From positions 21,465-85,464 of the forward strand of contig CBFHNR010000012.1 of NCBI GenBank assembly GCA_965657215.1: a stretch of 64,000 bases of DNA. Direction: 5' to 3'. The first letter of the stretch is position 1. Each line of letters opens with the position of its first letter. Below, one piece after another: positions 33,316-41,850 of this stretch. The DNA comes from JAHEJA01 sp965657215. Its GTDB lineage: Bacteria > Pseudomonadota > Alphaproteobacteria > Rhodobacterales > Rhodobacteraceae. The notes under the pieces were generated by a model, which did not search any database, was not told the DNA's origin, and saw only the letters and a program-made list of their open reading frames with translations. Both the position numbers and the translations under genes were made by a program.

Positions 33316-35226
33316 TTAGGTTTCGCTTTTGGTACGGTTTGAGAAATTCCAAGCCCGTGATTTTGTCGCGGACAAAGCACCTGTCTTGCCCAAAAGCTCT
33401 TCTTCTTGGGCTTGCATCAGCTCTTTGGTTTTTGCGACCAAGGCCTCGTTCTTGTGGATTGGAACATCTGGATCGTAATGCGGTGCCATTTCTTGGATGA
33501 TATGGCGATCCCGTTCGATAAAGTCTTGAACCATAAGTTCCGCATCAAAGGATCGACTTCCCATCATCTCGAGCGCGGTACGCGCGGCACGAATTGAGCT
33601 ATCAAAGGTTTCACGGATGATTTCACGACACCCAGCTGCATAAAGCTCGTAGACATGTTGGCGATCAATTGCGCGGGCAATGATTTTGACATGTGGATAG
33701 GTGTGATGAACGTAGTGAACCATTTCCGTAGCTTTATCCTTGTCATCAATCGCAACGATGAACAATTCCGCATCTTCGATACCTGCGGCATGAAGCAGAT
33801 CAGGACGGCTTGCATCCCCATAGAACGCTTTGACATCAAACGCGCGGAGCATTTCAAGTTGGCTGGCTGAGTAATCCAAAACAACGGTTTTATGTCCACT
33901 CCAGCTGAGCAAACGGTTGATGATACCGCCAAAACGCCCGTGACCTGCAATGATAACATTTCCCTTTTCGGTGATGTCATCGGGGTCTTTGTCCGTTGTT
34001 GCGGCATAGCGCGGGGCAATCACCTTGTCATAGAGAATGAACAACGCAGGCGTCAAAAGCATGGAGAGCGCAACAACCAAGAGCAATTGATCCGCCACGT
34101 CCTTGGGGATGACATGATTTGCGACTGTGAATGACAACAGCACGAAACCAAATTCACCCGCTTGAGCAAGGCCCAAAGAGAACAACCATTTATCGCCTGC
34201 GTTCACATTGAACACTTTGGCGAGGATGATCAAGATACCCGCCTTAAGCGCGATCAGCCCAAGGGTCATCGCGATGACGGAGCCGAAGTTTTCAAACAGC
34301 AAGGCAAAGTTCACGCCAGCGCCAACCGTAATAAAGAATAGCCCGAGCAAAAGCCCTTTGAACGGGTCAATGTCGCTTTCTAATTCGTGACGATATTCGC
34401 TATTGGCTAAAACCACACCGGCGAGAAACGTGCCGAGCGCAGGTGAAAGGCCGACCAATGTCATCAACAACGCAATTCCGACAACCATCATCAGCGCCGT
34501 TGCGGTGAACAGTTCACGCAAGCCCGCTGAAGCGACAAAATTGAACAATGGCCGTGTGAGAACCGTTCCAACCGCGATAACCAATCCAACGGCCCCCAAG
34601 GTCACAAGGCCTTGGGCCCATCCAGGAAGACCAGACATGATATCGATGTTTGTCCCGTGATCTCCATCTGCACCATGGCCATCCGATGCATGACTTGCGA
34701 CTTCGGCGAGTTCAGGCAGGGCCAACAGAGGAAGGATCGCCAGCATAGGGATAACGGCGATATCTTGGAACAAGAGCACAGAAAAGCTCGACTGACCGCC
34801 ATCGCTTTTCATGAGACCTTTTTCGTTCAAGGTTTGTAAAACAATGGCAGTTGACGACAGCGCAAGGACCATACCGATCGCCAAACTTACCGACCATTGT
34901 TGACCAAAGAGCATTGCAATGCCCGCCACACCAAAGAGGGTGAGGCCAACTTGTAACCCACCCAATCCCAATAGGCGGGTTTTCATTTGCCACAGCATTT
35001 TGGGTTCAAGCTCGAGTCCAACAAGGAAGAGCATCATCACAACGCCAAATTCGGCAAAGTGCTGAATGCTCACCACATCGACGTGGAGCGCACTTAAGAG
35101 CGGAGAAATCGCAATACCTGCGATCAAATACCCCAAGACAGAGCCTAATCCCAATCGCGACGCGATGGGGACGGAAATGACGCCAGCTGCTAAAAACAGA
35201 AAGGCGAGAATAAGAAAATCGGTCAT
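33316..35226 (-). CDS. Kef-type cation:proton antiporter with TrkA-N domain
   Basis: A 636-residue member of the CPA2 antiporter family. About 12 membrane segments span 1-385 (LVGLELEPKMLW, SPALGTFLAGVVLANSEYRH), and a cytoplasmic Rossmann RCK/TrkA-N domain follows (about 415-530; VIIAGHGRFGGIINRLLS, GDASRPDLLHAAGIE). Kef-type systems extrude potassium in exchange for protons, gated by glutathione adducts. The gene follows a KefF/KefG-like flavoprotein by 4 bases, which supports a Kef-like role. AAAGGA within the end of the upstream gene serves as ribosome site. Confidence 0.9.
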   Translation of the reverse strand: MTDFLILAFLFLAAGVISVPIASRLGLGSVLGYLIAGIAISPLLSALHVDVVSIQHFAEFGVVMMLFLVGLELEPKMLWQMKTRLLGLGGLQVGLTLFGVAGIAMLFGQQWSVSLAIGMVLALSSTAIVLQTLNEKGLMKSDGGQSSFSVLLFQDIAVIPMLAILPLLALPELAEVASHASDGHGADGDHGTNIDIMSGLPGWAQGLVTLGAVGLVIAVGTVLTRPLFNFVASAGLRELFTATALMMVVGIALLMTLVGLSPALGTFLAGVVLANSEYRHELESDIDPFKGLLLGLFFITVGAGVNFALLFENFGSVIAMTLGLIALKAGILIILAKVFNVNAGDKWLFSLGLAQAGEFGFVLLSFTVANHVIPKDVADQLLLVVALSMLLTPALFILYDKVIAPRYAATTDKDPDDITEKGNVIIAGHGRFGGIINRLLSWSGHKTVVLDYSASQLEMLRAFDVKAFYGDASRPDLLHAAGIEDAELFIVAIDDKDKATEMVHYVHHTYPHVKIIARAIDRQHVYELYAAGCREIIRETFDSSIRAARTALEMMGSRSFDAELMVQDFIERDRHIIQEMAPHYDPDVPIHKNEALVAKTKELMQAQEEELLGKTGALSATKSRAWNFSNRTKSET

Positions 35227-35230
35227 TCGT

Positions 35231-35830
35231 TCATCCTTTCACAGGTAAATTTGAGGCAGTCATCATGTCCAAAGACGCGGCTGCCGCGTGATCAAACGTT
35301 TCGTCACGAAGGGCGGAAATATAGGTTCCGTAGGCTTTGACGTGGGCCTCAAGCGTGGTGTCATCCGTGGTATGTGCGCCAAAATAGGCAAAGGGCGGTA
35401 GGTATGTCATCCGACATAAATTGGCCGTCTGCTCAAAGGGCGTCATAAACGTGGTGAGTGGAAAATTTTGGTATCCACTTTTAGAATAATCCGTTTCCGA
35501 ACCCGATGTGCTCACAACAATGCCAAACTGTTTTCCTGTCAGTTCGGTGTTTTCGGAGCCATAGGCAAATCCATGCTCCAAGACGACATCCATGAATTCT
35601 TTCATCAAGGAAGGACAGGAATACCAGTAGATTGGAAACTGGAATAAAATGACATCATGCGCCCGCATGCGGTCCTGTTCTTTGTCGATATCAATCCGAT
35701 ATCTTGGGTATTCTTGATATAGGTCAACAAAGGTCACATCTGATTGTGCCTGTGCGGTTTGCATCAATGCCTTGTTGATGCGTGAATAACTGTGCGCTGG
35801 GTGCGCGTAATATATGAGTACTCGTTTCAC
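35231..35830 (-). CDS. NAD(P)H oxidoreductase, KefF/KefG-like ancillary flavoprotein
   Basis: A 199-residue flavodoxin-fold quinone reductase-like protein. YYAHPAHSYSRINKALM near the N-terminus and FQFPIYWYSCPSLMKEFMDV bind FMN and quinone in this family; YGSENTELTGKQFGIVVSTSG follows. KefF and KefG activate Kef antiporters by direct contact, and the next gene encodes such an antiporter. The start codon is GTG, 9 bases after AGGGGGA. A separate short transcription unit lies directly upstream. Confidence 0.88.
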   Translation of the reverse strand: MKRVLIYYAHPAHSYSRINKALMQTAQAQSDVTFVDLYQEYPRYRIDIDKEQDRMRAHDVILFQFPIYWYSCPSLMKEFMDVVLEHGFAYGSENTELTGKQFGIVVSTSGSETDYSKSGYQNFPLTTFMTPFEQTANLCRMTYLPPFAYFGAHTTDDTTLEAHVKAYGTYISALRDETFDHAAAASLDMMTASNLPVKG

Positions 35831-35895
35831 TTGGCATCCCCCTTAGTGGTTTGCATAGTCTATTCACGCAGGCGTGACATTTAAAGGGGTGGCCC

Positions 35896-35926
35896 AAACA
35901 AAAGGGCCGCCCATTGCGGACAGCCC
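35896..35926 (-). terminator. Terminator of the short leader transcript
   Basis: On the minus strand GGGCTGTCC and GGGCGGCCC pair (9 bp, with three G-U pairs) around loop GCAAT, followed by TTTTGTTT. It closes a short unit beginning near 36085 and precedes the kefG-like gene by 66 bases. Confidence 0.75.
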
Positions 35927-36082
35927 TCGAGACTTACGGAGGTGGGCCGGTTAGGCACGCCACCAACTTAGGATTTCACACCTCAAAGGGCTGCCTTAAA
36001 AGCGGATCTCCCAAACTGTTCCGACACCTCTCTCCAATACCTCTCTTGACACTGGATCACCTCCTTTCACTATGTTTCACAC
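35897..36082 (-). ncRNA. Putative structured short transcript upstream of kefG-like gene
   Basis: From the candidate promoter to the terminator lies an RNA of about 185 bases. It contains the Shine-Dalgarno GGAGGUG (36058-36064), the 18-codon ORF, further GAGAGGT-type repeats, and CACCUCC (35938-35944), which pairs exactly over 7 bases with the Shine-Dalgarno. Such pairing could hide the ribosome site. RNA expression and role are inferred. Confidence 0.45.
35996..36052 (-). CDS. 18-codon ORF with perfect Shine-Dalgarno
   Basis: GTG-initiated frame MSREVLERGVGTVWEIRF. AAAGGAGGTGATCC lies 7 bases before the GTG and is complementary to the whole end of 16S rRNA. The small peptide is not one I recognise. 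A -35 element TTGACA and a terminator frame the unit, and CACCUCC at 35938-35944 can pair with the ribosome site. It may be a small peptide gene, a leader peptide for the kef-like genes, or part of a regulatory RNA. Confidence 0.5.
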   Translation of the reverse strand: MSREVLERGVGTVWEIRF

Positions 36083-36087
36083 ACTAA

Positions 36088-36117
36088 GTATGGTGCCATA
36101 GTTTCCGGAAATGTCAA
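36088..36117 (-). promoter_or_regulatory. Candidate sigma-70 promoter of the short transcript
   Basis: A perfect TTGACA (complement of 36112-36117) is followed at 18-19 bases by CATACT (complement of 36088-36093), a partial -10 match. The predicted start is near 36080, just before the strong Shine-Dalgarno. Confidence 0.5.
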
Positions 36118-36126
36118 AATGTTTTA

Positions 36127-36765
36127 TTATGACATATTTGCTAAGCGTGCAGAGAATATCCGGAATGGAACAAGAGCGATCAAAGCGATTGCCATTTTCA
36201 CCAACCAATCAGCGATGGCCAACGACACCCAGAGCGGCGCCTCTGATCCAACGAGCAACAAAGGAACGCTGTCCCATGCCCATGAGATTTCATCATTTGC
36301 TGCGGCAGGAAAGAACGTAATGCTTGCGGAAAAGGCGATGGTGAAGAAGATGGCTGTGTCTAGGGCCGATCCAATCACCGTTGACGCCAAAGGCGCGCGC
36401 CACCATGCGCCGCTGCGCAAGCGGTCAAAAATGGTCACATCGATCATTTGTGCGATCAAAAATGCGGTTCCAGACCCAACGGCAACACGCAAGGCAACAG
36501 CCGCATATTCATAGCCGTCACCCTGCAGCATGATTTGGCTTCCGATCAAGGAACAAATAACGCCCGTCAAGAAACCCACAAACACCACGCGACGCGCGGC
36601 GGATGGGCCGTAGATGCGGTTCATGAGGTCTGTGACCAAAAATGCGAAAGGATAGGTGAATGCGCCCCATGTTAGGAGGCCGTCCAGTAATAGAAACTGA
36701 ACCAAAATGTTTGAGGCTACAACAATAGTAGCCATGGCGATAACGCCAGGAAGTAAGCGAGTCAT
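36127..36765 (-). CDS. Queuosine precursor transporter-type (VUT family) membrane protein
   Basis: A 212-residue protein with about six membrane segments, of the VUT/YhhQ family, whose E. coli member imports 7-deazaguanine precursors of queuosine. AFTYPFAFLVTDLMNRIYGPSAARR is characteristic, and DTAIFFTIAFSASITFFPAA lies near the end. The frame opens at TTG 36786; ATG 36765 fits better with GGA upstream. No preQ1 riboswitch was recognised in the leader. The substrate is inferred from the family. Confidence 0.82.
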   Translation of the reverse strand: MTRLLPGVIAMATIVVASNILVQFLLLDGLLTWGAFTYPFAFLVTDLMNRIYGPSAARRVVFVGFLTGVICSLIGSQIMLQGDGYEYAAVALRVAVGSGTAFLIAQMIDVTIFDRLRSGAWWRAPLASTVIGSALDTAIFFTIAFSASITFFPAAANDEISWAWDSVPLLLVGSEAPLWVSLAIADWLVKMAIALIALVPFRIFSARLANMS

Positions 36766-36907
36766 GATGTTAATCCGTTTTCTCAAGGTGCTCGGAGACT
36801 TGGCCCCCGCTCATCGGGGACGAGCGCCAATTACGGCGTTTGAACCCCTTTAGCAAGGATAAACAGACATTCGGCAATAAACATTTAGCGACTGGCGCGC
36901 CTCAGGC

Positions 36908-37807
36908 TTAGTTCGACTGAGCAACCGCAGCACATTGGACCGGCAACCGGGCCATGGTTAAAGGGCCGCGTGGCTTGGGCTTGGGCTTGTTTGGATCAGG
37001 GGGCGGTGGGTTCAAGATGTCTCTGACCCAGCGGTCCGCTCCTTTGCAGCCATCTCCTGCGGGGGGTGGTGCTTGATCGATACAGTTTTTGGCGTCCTTG
37101 GGACATTTCAGGCGAACGTGGAAGTGATAGTGATGTCCCCACCAAGGGCGAATTTTGCGCAGCCACGCTCGATCCCCTGTTTCATCCTTGCACATTTGAA
37201 CCTTGGCGCCGGGAAATACGAATATCCGTGCGACCCGTGGGTCTGATGCTGCGGCCTTTAGGATTTCGTGATGCTGTCGTGTCCATTTATCGTTGGTATA
37301 GGCACCATTGTTTTTCCGCATCGAGATTGAGGAAATGTTTTCCCGCTCGTTTGCGGTCAATGACAATGTTTTTGGTGCGCGCATCCAGATATCTGCGTCC
37401 AAACCAATTTGGTGGCTCGCGTGACCTGATAACATAGGGCCGCCGCGCGGTTGAGAGATATCCCCAATATAGAGCCCTTCCCATCCCGGTTGGCGGGCTG
37501 CTTTGACGGAGAGGTCTTTTATGAATTGGACTGTCTCTGGATGCCCCCAATTCCGGTTGCGTGACAATCGCATCGCTTGCCATGTCGGTCCCGTTTCAGG
37601 AAGCTGAGCGCCACCTGCGAGGCATCCCTTGGCGTAACTGCCTAAGGGTTGCGGTCTCTGTTCGGACCCTTGAGGAAGGAAGCCGAATACTTGTTTGGCG
37701 ACTTTTGCGCCGAGGTCCGCAGGCATTTTGGCGGATTCATCTGCTGATCCACCGCCACAGGCTGCAACAAGGCATAGGGCAAGAATACTCTTTAACGTTC
37801 GTCCCAT
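36908..37807 (-). CDS. mepA: Penicillin-insensitive murein endopeptidase MepA
   Basis: A 299-residue zinc peptidase of the M74/LAS family that cuts D-Ala-mesoDAP crosslinks in peptidoglycan. Zinc ligands are in LSGHASHQIGLDADIWM and in WGHHYHFHVRLKCP. The N-terminus has a signal peptide with lipobox LVAAC, so it may be a lipoprotein, unlike the soluble E. coli enzyme. The C-terminus is proline-rich. It overlaps the upstream MFS gene by 16 bases. Confidence 0.92.
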   Translation of the reverse strand: MGRTLKSILALCLVAACGGGSADESAKMPADLGAKVAKQVFGFLPQGSEQRPQPLGSYAKGCLAGGAQLPETGPTWQAMRLSRNRNWGHPETVQFIKDLSVKAARQPGWEGLYIGDISQPRGGPMLSGHASHQIGLDADIWMRAPKTLSLTANERENISSISMRKNNGAYTNDKWTRQHHEILKAAASDPRVARIFVFPGAKVQMCKDETGDRAWLRKIRPWWGHHYHFHVRLKCPKDAKNCIDQAPPPAGDGCKGADRWVRDILNPPPPDPNKPKPKPRGPLTMARLPVQCAAVAQSN

Positions 37808-39162
37808 TCGTCAGTATCTCCTTTAGGATTAACCCATGCTAACAAAAGTAATCCGATCAGGAAAAGTCCGATAAGCGGTGTTACGCCAATCCGTGCGCTT
37901 TGTGTCCATGTTGTCACTATGCCGATCAGGGCAGGTGCCATGAATGCAGTTGCTCGACCCGACAGCCCATAGAGACCAAAGCTTTCGGTGCTGCGTCCTG
38001 TGATCGAGTGGCGCACCATCAACGAGCGGCTCGCGGATTGTAGAATGCCACCCATGCCGCCAATTAGGACGCCACAAATCATGAATGTGATGTCGGGGAC
38101 TTGTGACCCTTCTGGAAGGTCGATCCAAAAGAGGGCCTCTCGGCTCATGTTGACGACGGTAAAGCAGACGCCAATCAACATCCAGACTGTGAAAATAATG
38201 ACGGGCTTCGGACCAAGCAGCTTATCAAATTTGCCGCCAACCCAGCTCAAGATAGCTGCGCTGAGGGCGGCGATAATTCCAAAGGTACCGACTTGAACAA
38301 TCGTCCAATCCAAGACCAAGCTCGCGTAGACACCACCAAACCCATACAGCCCATTCAGCGCGTCACGATAGAACATTGAGGACACCAAATAGGCGCTTAG
38401 ACTTTTGCGATGTTTCAAATTTAGGATAGATGTTTTGAGTGAGCTGAGCCCTGCTTTAATGTTCATCTTGGCGGCGACGCGGTGGGGTTCTTTGACCCAT
38501 GCAAAGTAAGGCACCATAAATATTGCGAACCAAACAGCGGTGAATGGTCCGATAAAACGGGTTCCTTCTTTGGCATCTGGGTTCAGGCCAAAGATCGGAT
38601 CAAGCCCAATAAGTGTTTTTCCGTTCGGTTGTTCGACGAGCAACGCCAAAGTAATGACAAGCGATATCAATCCACCCGCATATCCAAAGGCAAATCCCGA
38701 TCCCGAAATCTTGCCCACTTCTTCTTTGGTGCCAAGAGAGGGAAGCTGCGCATTGGTAAAGATCAGAGCATATTCAGCACCGATAAACCCAATGCCAAAC
38801 ATCACAAGCATAAGCCACATGTTTGATCCATTTGGATCCGTGAACCAAAGGGCAAATGCACCAACGACATAGAGCAAAGAAAAGAAGTAAATCCAAGGAC
38901 GCCGCTTGCCTGCGGTATCGGCAATGGCCCCCATGATGGGCGCGCCAAGACCAATGAATAGGCCGGTTATCGTCAAGCACCATGACCAATAGGCCTGAGC
39001 GTTCGCTTTGGCGGCCGTATCATCCAACCCAAGCGACAAGAAATATGCTGCTGCAACGGTTGCAAAAAACGGCCCGTATATGAACGTCATAAGTAACGTG
39101 TGATAAGGCTGGCTGGCCCAATCAAAGAAATACCAACCCCAAATCCGCTTGCGATCACTCAT
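37792..39162 (-). CDS. UMF1/Atg22-type MFS transporter
   Basis: A 456-residue carrier with about 12 membrane segments. WGWYFFDWASQPYHTLLMTF is the typical opening of the UMF1 branch of the major facilitator superfamily; GAPIMGAIADTAGKRRPWIY and LQSASRSLMVRHSITGRSTE follow. Eukaryotic Atg22 exports amino acids from the vacuole, but bacterial substrates are unknown. GGGGA lies before the ATG. It is followed directly by mepA, with overlap. Confidence 0.86.
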   Translation of the reverse strand: MSDRKRIWGWYFFDWASQPYHTLLMTFIYGPFFATVAAAYFLSLGLDDTAAKANAQAYWSWCLTITGLFIGLGAPIMGAIADTAGKRRPWIYFFSLLYVVGAFALWFTDPNGSNMWLMLVMFGIGFIGAEYALIFTNAQLPSLGTKEEVGKISGSGFAFGYAGGLISLVITLALLVEQPNGKTLIGLDPIFGLNPDAKEGTRFIGPFTAVWFAIFMVPYFAWVKEPHRVAAKMNIKAGLSSLKTSILNLKHRKSLSAYLVSSMFYRDALNGLYGFGGVYASLVLDWTIVQVGTFGIIAALSAAILSWVGGKFDKLLGPKPVIIFTVWMLIGVCFTVVNMSREALFWIDLPEGSQVPDITFMICGVLIGGMGGILQSASRSLMVRHSITGRSTESFGLYGLSGRATAFMAPALIGIVTTWTQSARIGVTPLIGLFLIGLLLLAWVNPKGDTDEWDER

Positions 39163-39220
39163 AATACCATCCCCAGTAAATATGGGTTCACGTTAATCGG
39201 CAACGGGCTTTAAAAGCAAG

Positions 39221-39757
39221 TTATTCTTGCATCGGAGGCCACGGGCGCATGTCCTCTGCTTTGATCCATTCTGCGATCCAATCGGGCATGTCGGGCTTGG
39301 GGCCCGCGTATCCCATTGTGCGGACCACGGCTTCTGCAGGAATGATGCCGTTGTGATCCACAAAGGCAGAGCGATACACAATGTGCCCAGCGCATTCGCC
39401 ATTCGTTTTCCACATGGATTGCTCAAGGTAGACAAATTTGTCGTCCCAGCATGTTGCACGACTGCGCATTTCGATGCGGTCAAACATGCGAACACGGCGG
39501 CGGTACCGGACATTTGCGCCCGCCATTGTCATGCTCCATTTGTTTTTTCTGAGGCCGTCGATGATACCGCTGCGCCGTGCCAAGACGAGACGCCCAAGAT
39601 CATAAAGCGTCAGCGTGCGGCCGTTGTTCAATTCCATCCATGGATCAATATCCCAAGGCATGCACATGTGATGAGAGACATGAATTTCGCCGAAATCTAA
39701 TTTGGTGGCGTTTCTGTGGACAATAAATTCTTTGATCAAACGGGCGATGGGGTACAT
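39221..39757 (-). CDS. Hotdog-fold acyl-CoA thioesterase-like protein
   Basis: A 178-residue protein of the 4HBT_2 (hotdog) group. HMCMPWDIDPWMELNNGRTL, DLGRLVLARRSG and YRRRVRMFDRIEMRSR are typical of the THEM6-like branch. These enzymes hydrolyse acyl-CoA or acyl-ACP thioesters; substrate cannot be set. AAGGAG lies before the ATG. The gene is downstream of pncB and in the same direction, with a 69-base gap, but no functional link to NAD salvage is evident. Confidence 0.75.
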   Translation of the reverse strand: MYPIARLIKEFIVHRNATKLDFGEIHVSHHMCMPWDIDPWMELNNGRTLTLYDLGRLVLARRSGIIDGLRKNKWSMTMAGANVRYRRRVRMFDRIEMRSRATCWDDKFVYLEQSMWKTNGECAGHIVYRSAFVDHNGIIPAEAVVRTMGYAGPKPDMPDWIAEWIKAEDMRPWPPMQE

Positions 39758-39826
39758 AATGGGTCTCCTTCACGGCTGTCTTATAACGACCTGTGAATGA
39801 GGAACAGGGGCAAAGCGTCCCTGTTG

Positions 39827-41119
39827 CTAAACCGTCACGTCAATCGCAGTTTGATCGCCGACACCGAACACTTGTTTGTAGCGATCAATTTCTTCGACTG
39901 GACCCATGGCCTTGTTAGGATTGTCAGACAGTTTGACGGTTGGCTTTCCATTTGCAGAGATCGCTTTGCAGACCAAAGAAAAGGAATTCAGACCGTTGTC
40001 AGGCACGAGACCTCGGAAGTCATTGGTAAGATTTGTGCCCCACCCAAAGGACACTTTGACCCTACCAGCGAACTGTTTGTACAGCTTTTGAATTTGATCG
40101 GTATCCAATCCGTCGGAAAAAATGACAAGCTTTTTGGTGGGATCCTCGCCGCGATCTTTCCACCATTGGATGGCGGTTTCCGCACCCATTGCAGGATCGC
40201 CGCTGTCGATACGGATACCTGTCCATCCGGCCAGCCAATCAGGAGCGTTATCCAAGAACCCTTGAGTGCCATAGGTGTCAGGTAGGATGATGCGCAAATT
40301 CCCGTCGTGTTCTTCTTGCCAGTCTGACAAGACTTTATAGGGCGCTTGGGCAAGGTCGGCATCCGTTTCCGCTAAGGCCGAATAGACCATTGGCAATTCA
40401 TGTGCATTTGTTCCAATCGCTTCGATGTCGCGCTTCATCGCAATCAGGCAATTCGACGTGCCAACAAAGCTATTTCCCAAACCTTCGCGCATCGCTTGAA
40501 CGCACCAATCCTGCCAAAGGTAACTGTGACGACGACGCGTTCCAAAATCCGCAATCCTGAGGCCATCCACACCGCGCAATGTTTCGATTTTTTCCCAGAG
40601 CTTTGTCATAGCGCGCGCGTAAAGAACCTGAAGCTCAAATTTGCCCATTTCGTTCAAAACGGCGCGGCCGCGGAGTTCCATCAAAATGGCCAAGGCTGGA
40701 ATTTCCCACAGCATGACTTCGGGCCATTTGCCTTCAAAGGTGAGTTCATATTGGCCGTCGCGCTTTTCCAGATGATAATCAGGAAGCCGCAAGTTTTCAA
40801 ACCATTCCATGAAATCTGGGCGGAACATTTGGCGTTTACCGTAAAACGTATTCCCGCGCAGCCACGTGCTTTCGCCTCTTGTGAGGGACAGGCCGCGCAC
40901 GTGATCAAGCTGTTCACGAAGCTCGCCTTCGTCGATCAATTCAGCAAGGCGGATAGATTTCGTTCTATTGATGAGGCTAAACGTGACATTGGTATCCGGT
41001 TTGTTGCGAAACACGGATTGGCACATCAGAAGTTTATAAAAATCTGTATCGATCAAAGAGCGAACGATTGGATCAATCTTCCATTTGTGGTTCCAAACTC
41101 GTGTCGCGATATCAACCAT
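39827..41119 (-). CDS. pncB: Nicotinate phosphoribosyltransferase
   Basis: A 430-residue enzyme joining nicotinic acid and PRPP to form nicotinate mononucleotide in NAD salvage. SLIDTDFYKLLMCQSVF is the family opening, ADFGTRRRHSYLWQDW contains the histidine phosphorylated during ATP coupling, and FGWGTNLTNDFRG binds phosphate. Its ATG overlaps the pncA stop by one base, so the two are translated together and catalyse consecutive steps. Confidence 0.95.
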   Translation of the reverse strand: MVDIATRVWNHKWKIDPIVRSLIDTDFYKLLMCQSVFRNKPDTNVTFSLINRTKSIRLAELIDEGELREQLDHVRGLSLTRGESTWLRGNTFYGKRQMFRPDFMEWFENLRLPDYHLEKRDGQYELTFEGKWPEVMLWEIPALAILMELRGRAVLNEMGKFELQVLYARAMTKLWEKIETLRGVDGLRIADFGTRRRHSYLWQDWCVQAMREGLGNSFVGTSNCLIAMKRDIEAIGTNAHELPMVYSALAETDADLAQAPYKVLSDWQEEHDGNLRIILPDTYGTQGFLDNAPDWLAGWTGIRIDSGDPAMGAETAIQWWKDRGEDPTKKLVIFSDGLDTDQIQKLYKQFAGRVKVSFGWGTNLTNDFRGLVPDNGLNSFSLVCKAISANGKPTVKLSDNPNKAMGPVEEIDRYKQVFGVGDQTAIDVTV

Positions 41120-41718
41120 TATACAATTTCCACCTTGGCATTGCGCATTTCGGCAAGTGCTGTGTTCAAAGACCCATCCATATCAATGGCGCGGCACGCA
41201 TTCGTCAAGACGCGGGTTTTAAACCCAAGCCGCGCTGCATCTAGTGCGGAATAGCAAACGCAAAAATCAGTTGCCAATCCAACCATATCAATTTCCGTAA
41301 TGCCGCGTGTTCTCAAGTAGCCCTCTAGCCCTGTCGGCGTGTTGCGGTCGTTTTCGAAAAACGCAGAATAACTATCGATTGAGGGAGTGAACCCCTTGCG
41401 AATGATCATATCAGCGCGTGTCGTGTTGAGGTCAGGGTGAAACGCGGCCCCTTGGCTCCCTTGGACACAATGATCAGGCCATAAAACCTGAGGTCCGTAG
41501 GGCATATCGATCATCTCAAAAGCAGACCTATCAGGATGCGACGTGGCAAAGGACGAATGTCCAGCGGGATGCCAATCTTGGGTCATAAGCACGACATCAT
41601 AATCGGCCATCATACCATTGATGAGGGGAACAATGCTGTCCCCATCAGTCACAGCCAAAGCGCCACCAGGGCAAAAATCGTTTTGCACATCAATCACAAG
41701 TAAAGCTTTGGTTTTCAT
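41119..41718 (-). CDS. pncA: Nicotinamidase
   Basis: A 199-residue amidase converting nicotinamide to nicotinate, the substrate of PncB. The catalytic triad is visible: D10 (LLVIDVQNDFCPGG), K108 (IIRKGF) and C153 (ATDFCVCYSA). Metal ligands are in QDWHPAGHSSF (D48, H50, H54). The frame opens 54 bases further up, but AAAGGG and the normal family N-terminus support 41718. It is the first gene of pncA-pncB. Confidence 0.95.
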   Translation of the reverse strand: MKTKALLVIDVQNDFCPGGALAVTDGDSIVPLINGMMADYDVVLMTQDWHPAGHSSFATSHPDRSAFEMIDMPYGPQVLWPDHCVQGSQGAAFHPDLNTTRADMIIRKGFTPSIDSYSAFFENDRNTPTGLEGYLRTRGITEIDMVGLATDFCVCYSALDAARLGFKTRVLTNACRAIDMDGSLNTALAEMRNAKVEIV

Positions 41719-41850
41719 CACTACGCCCTTTAATTTGCAGGCGAATGTGGCCCCAAGCGCCATTGAGTTCAAGCAGAAAGGTCGAAACCACTAGGTTTAT
41801 TTGCCAAAGTTGGGCTATGACTGACGTAAACGAACCATGGGACTTTGAGG

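Noticed and set aside
36050..36070. Possible 16S rRNA 3' end, from the string GGATCACCTCC on the plus strand
   Set aside because: No rRNA precedes it. Read on the other strand it is a perfect ribosome-binding site before a small ORF.
36787..36907. preQ1 or SAM-II riboswitch before the queuosine-type transporter gene
   Set aside because: A small hairpin and a GTCGCTAAA string were seen, but no aptamer core of either class could be put together.
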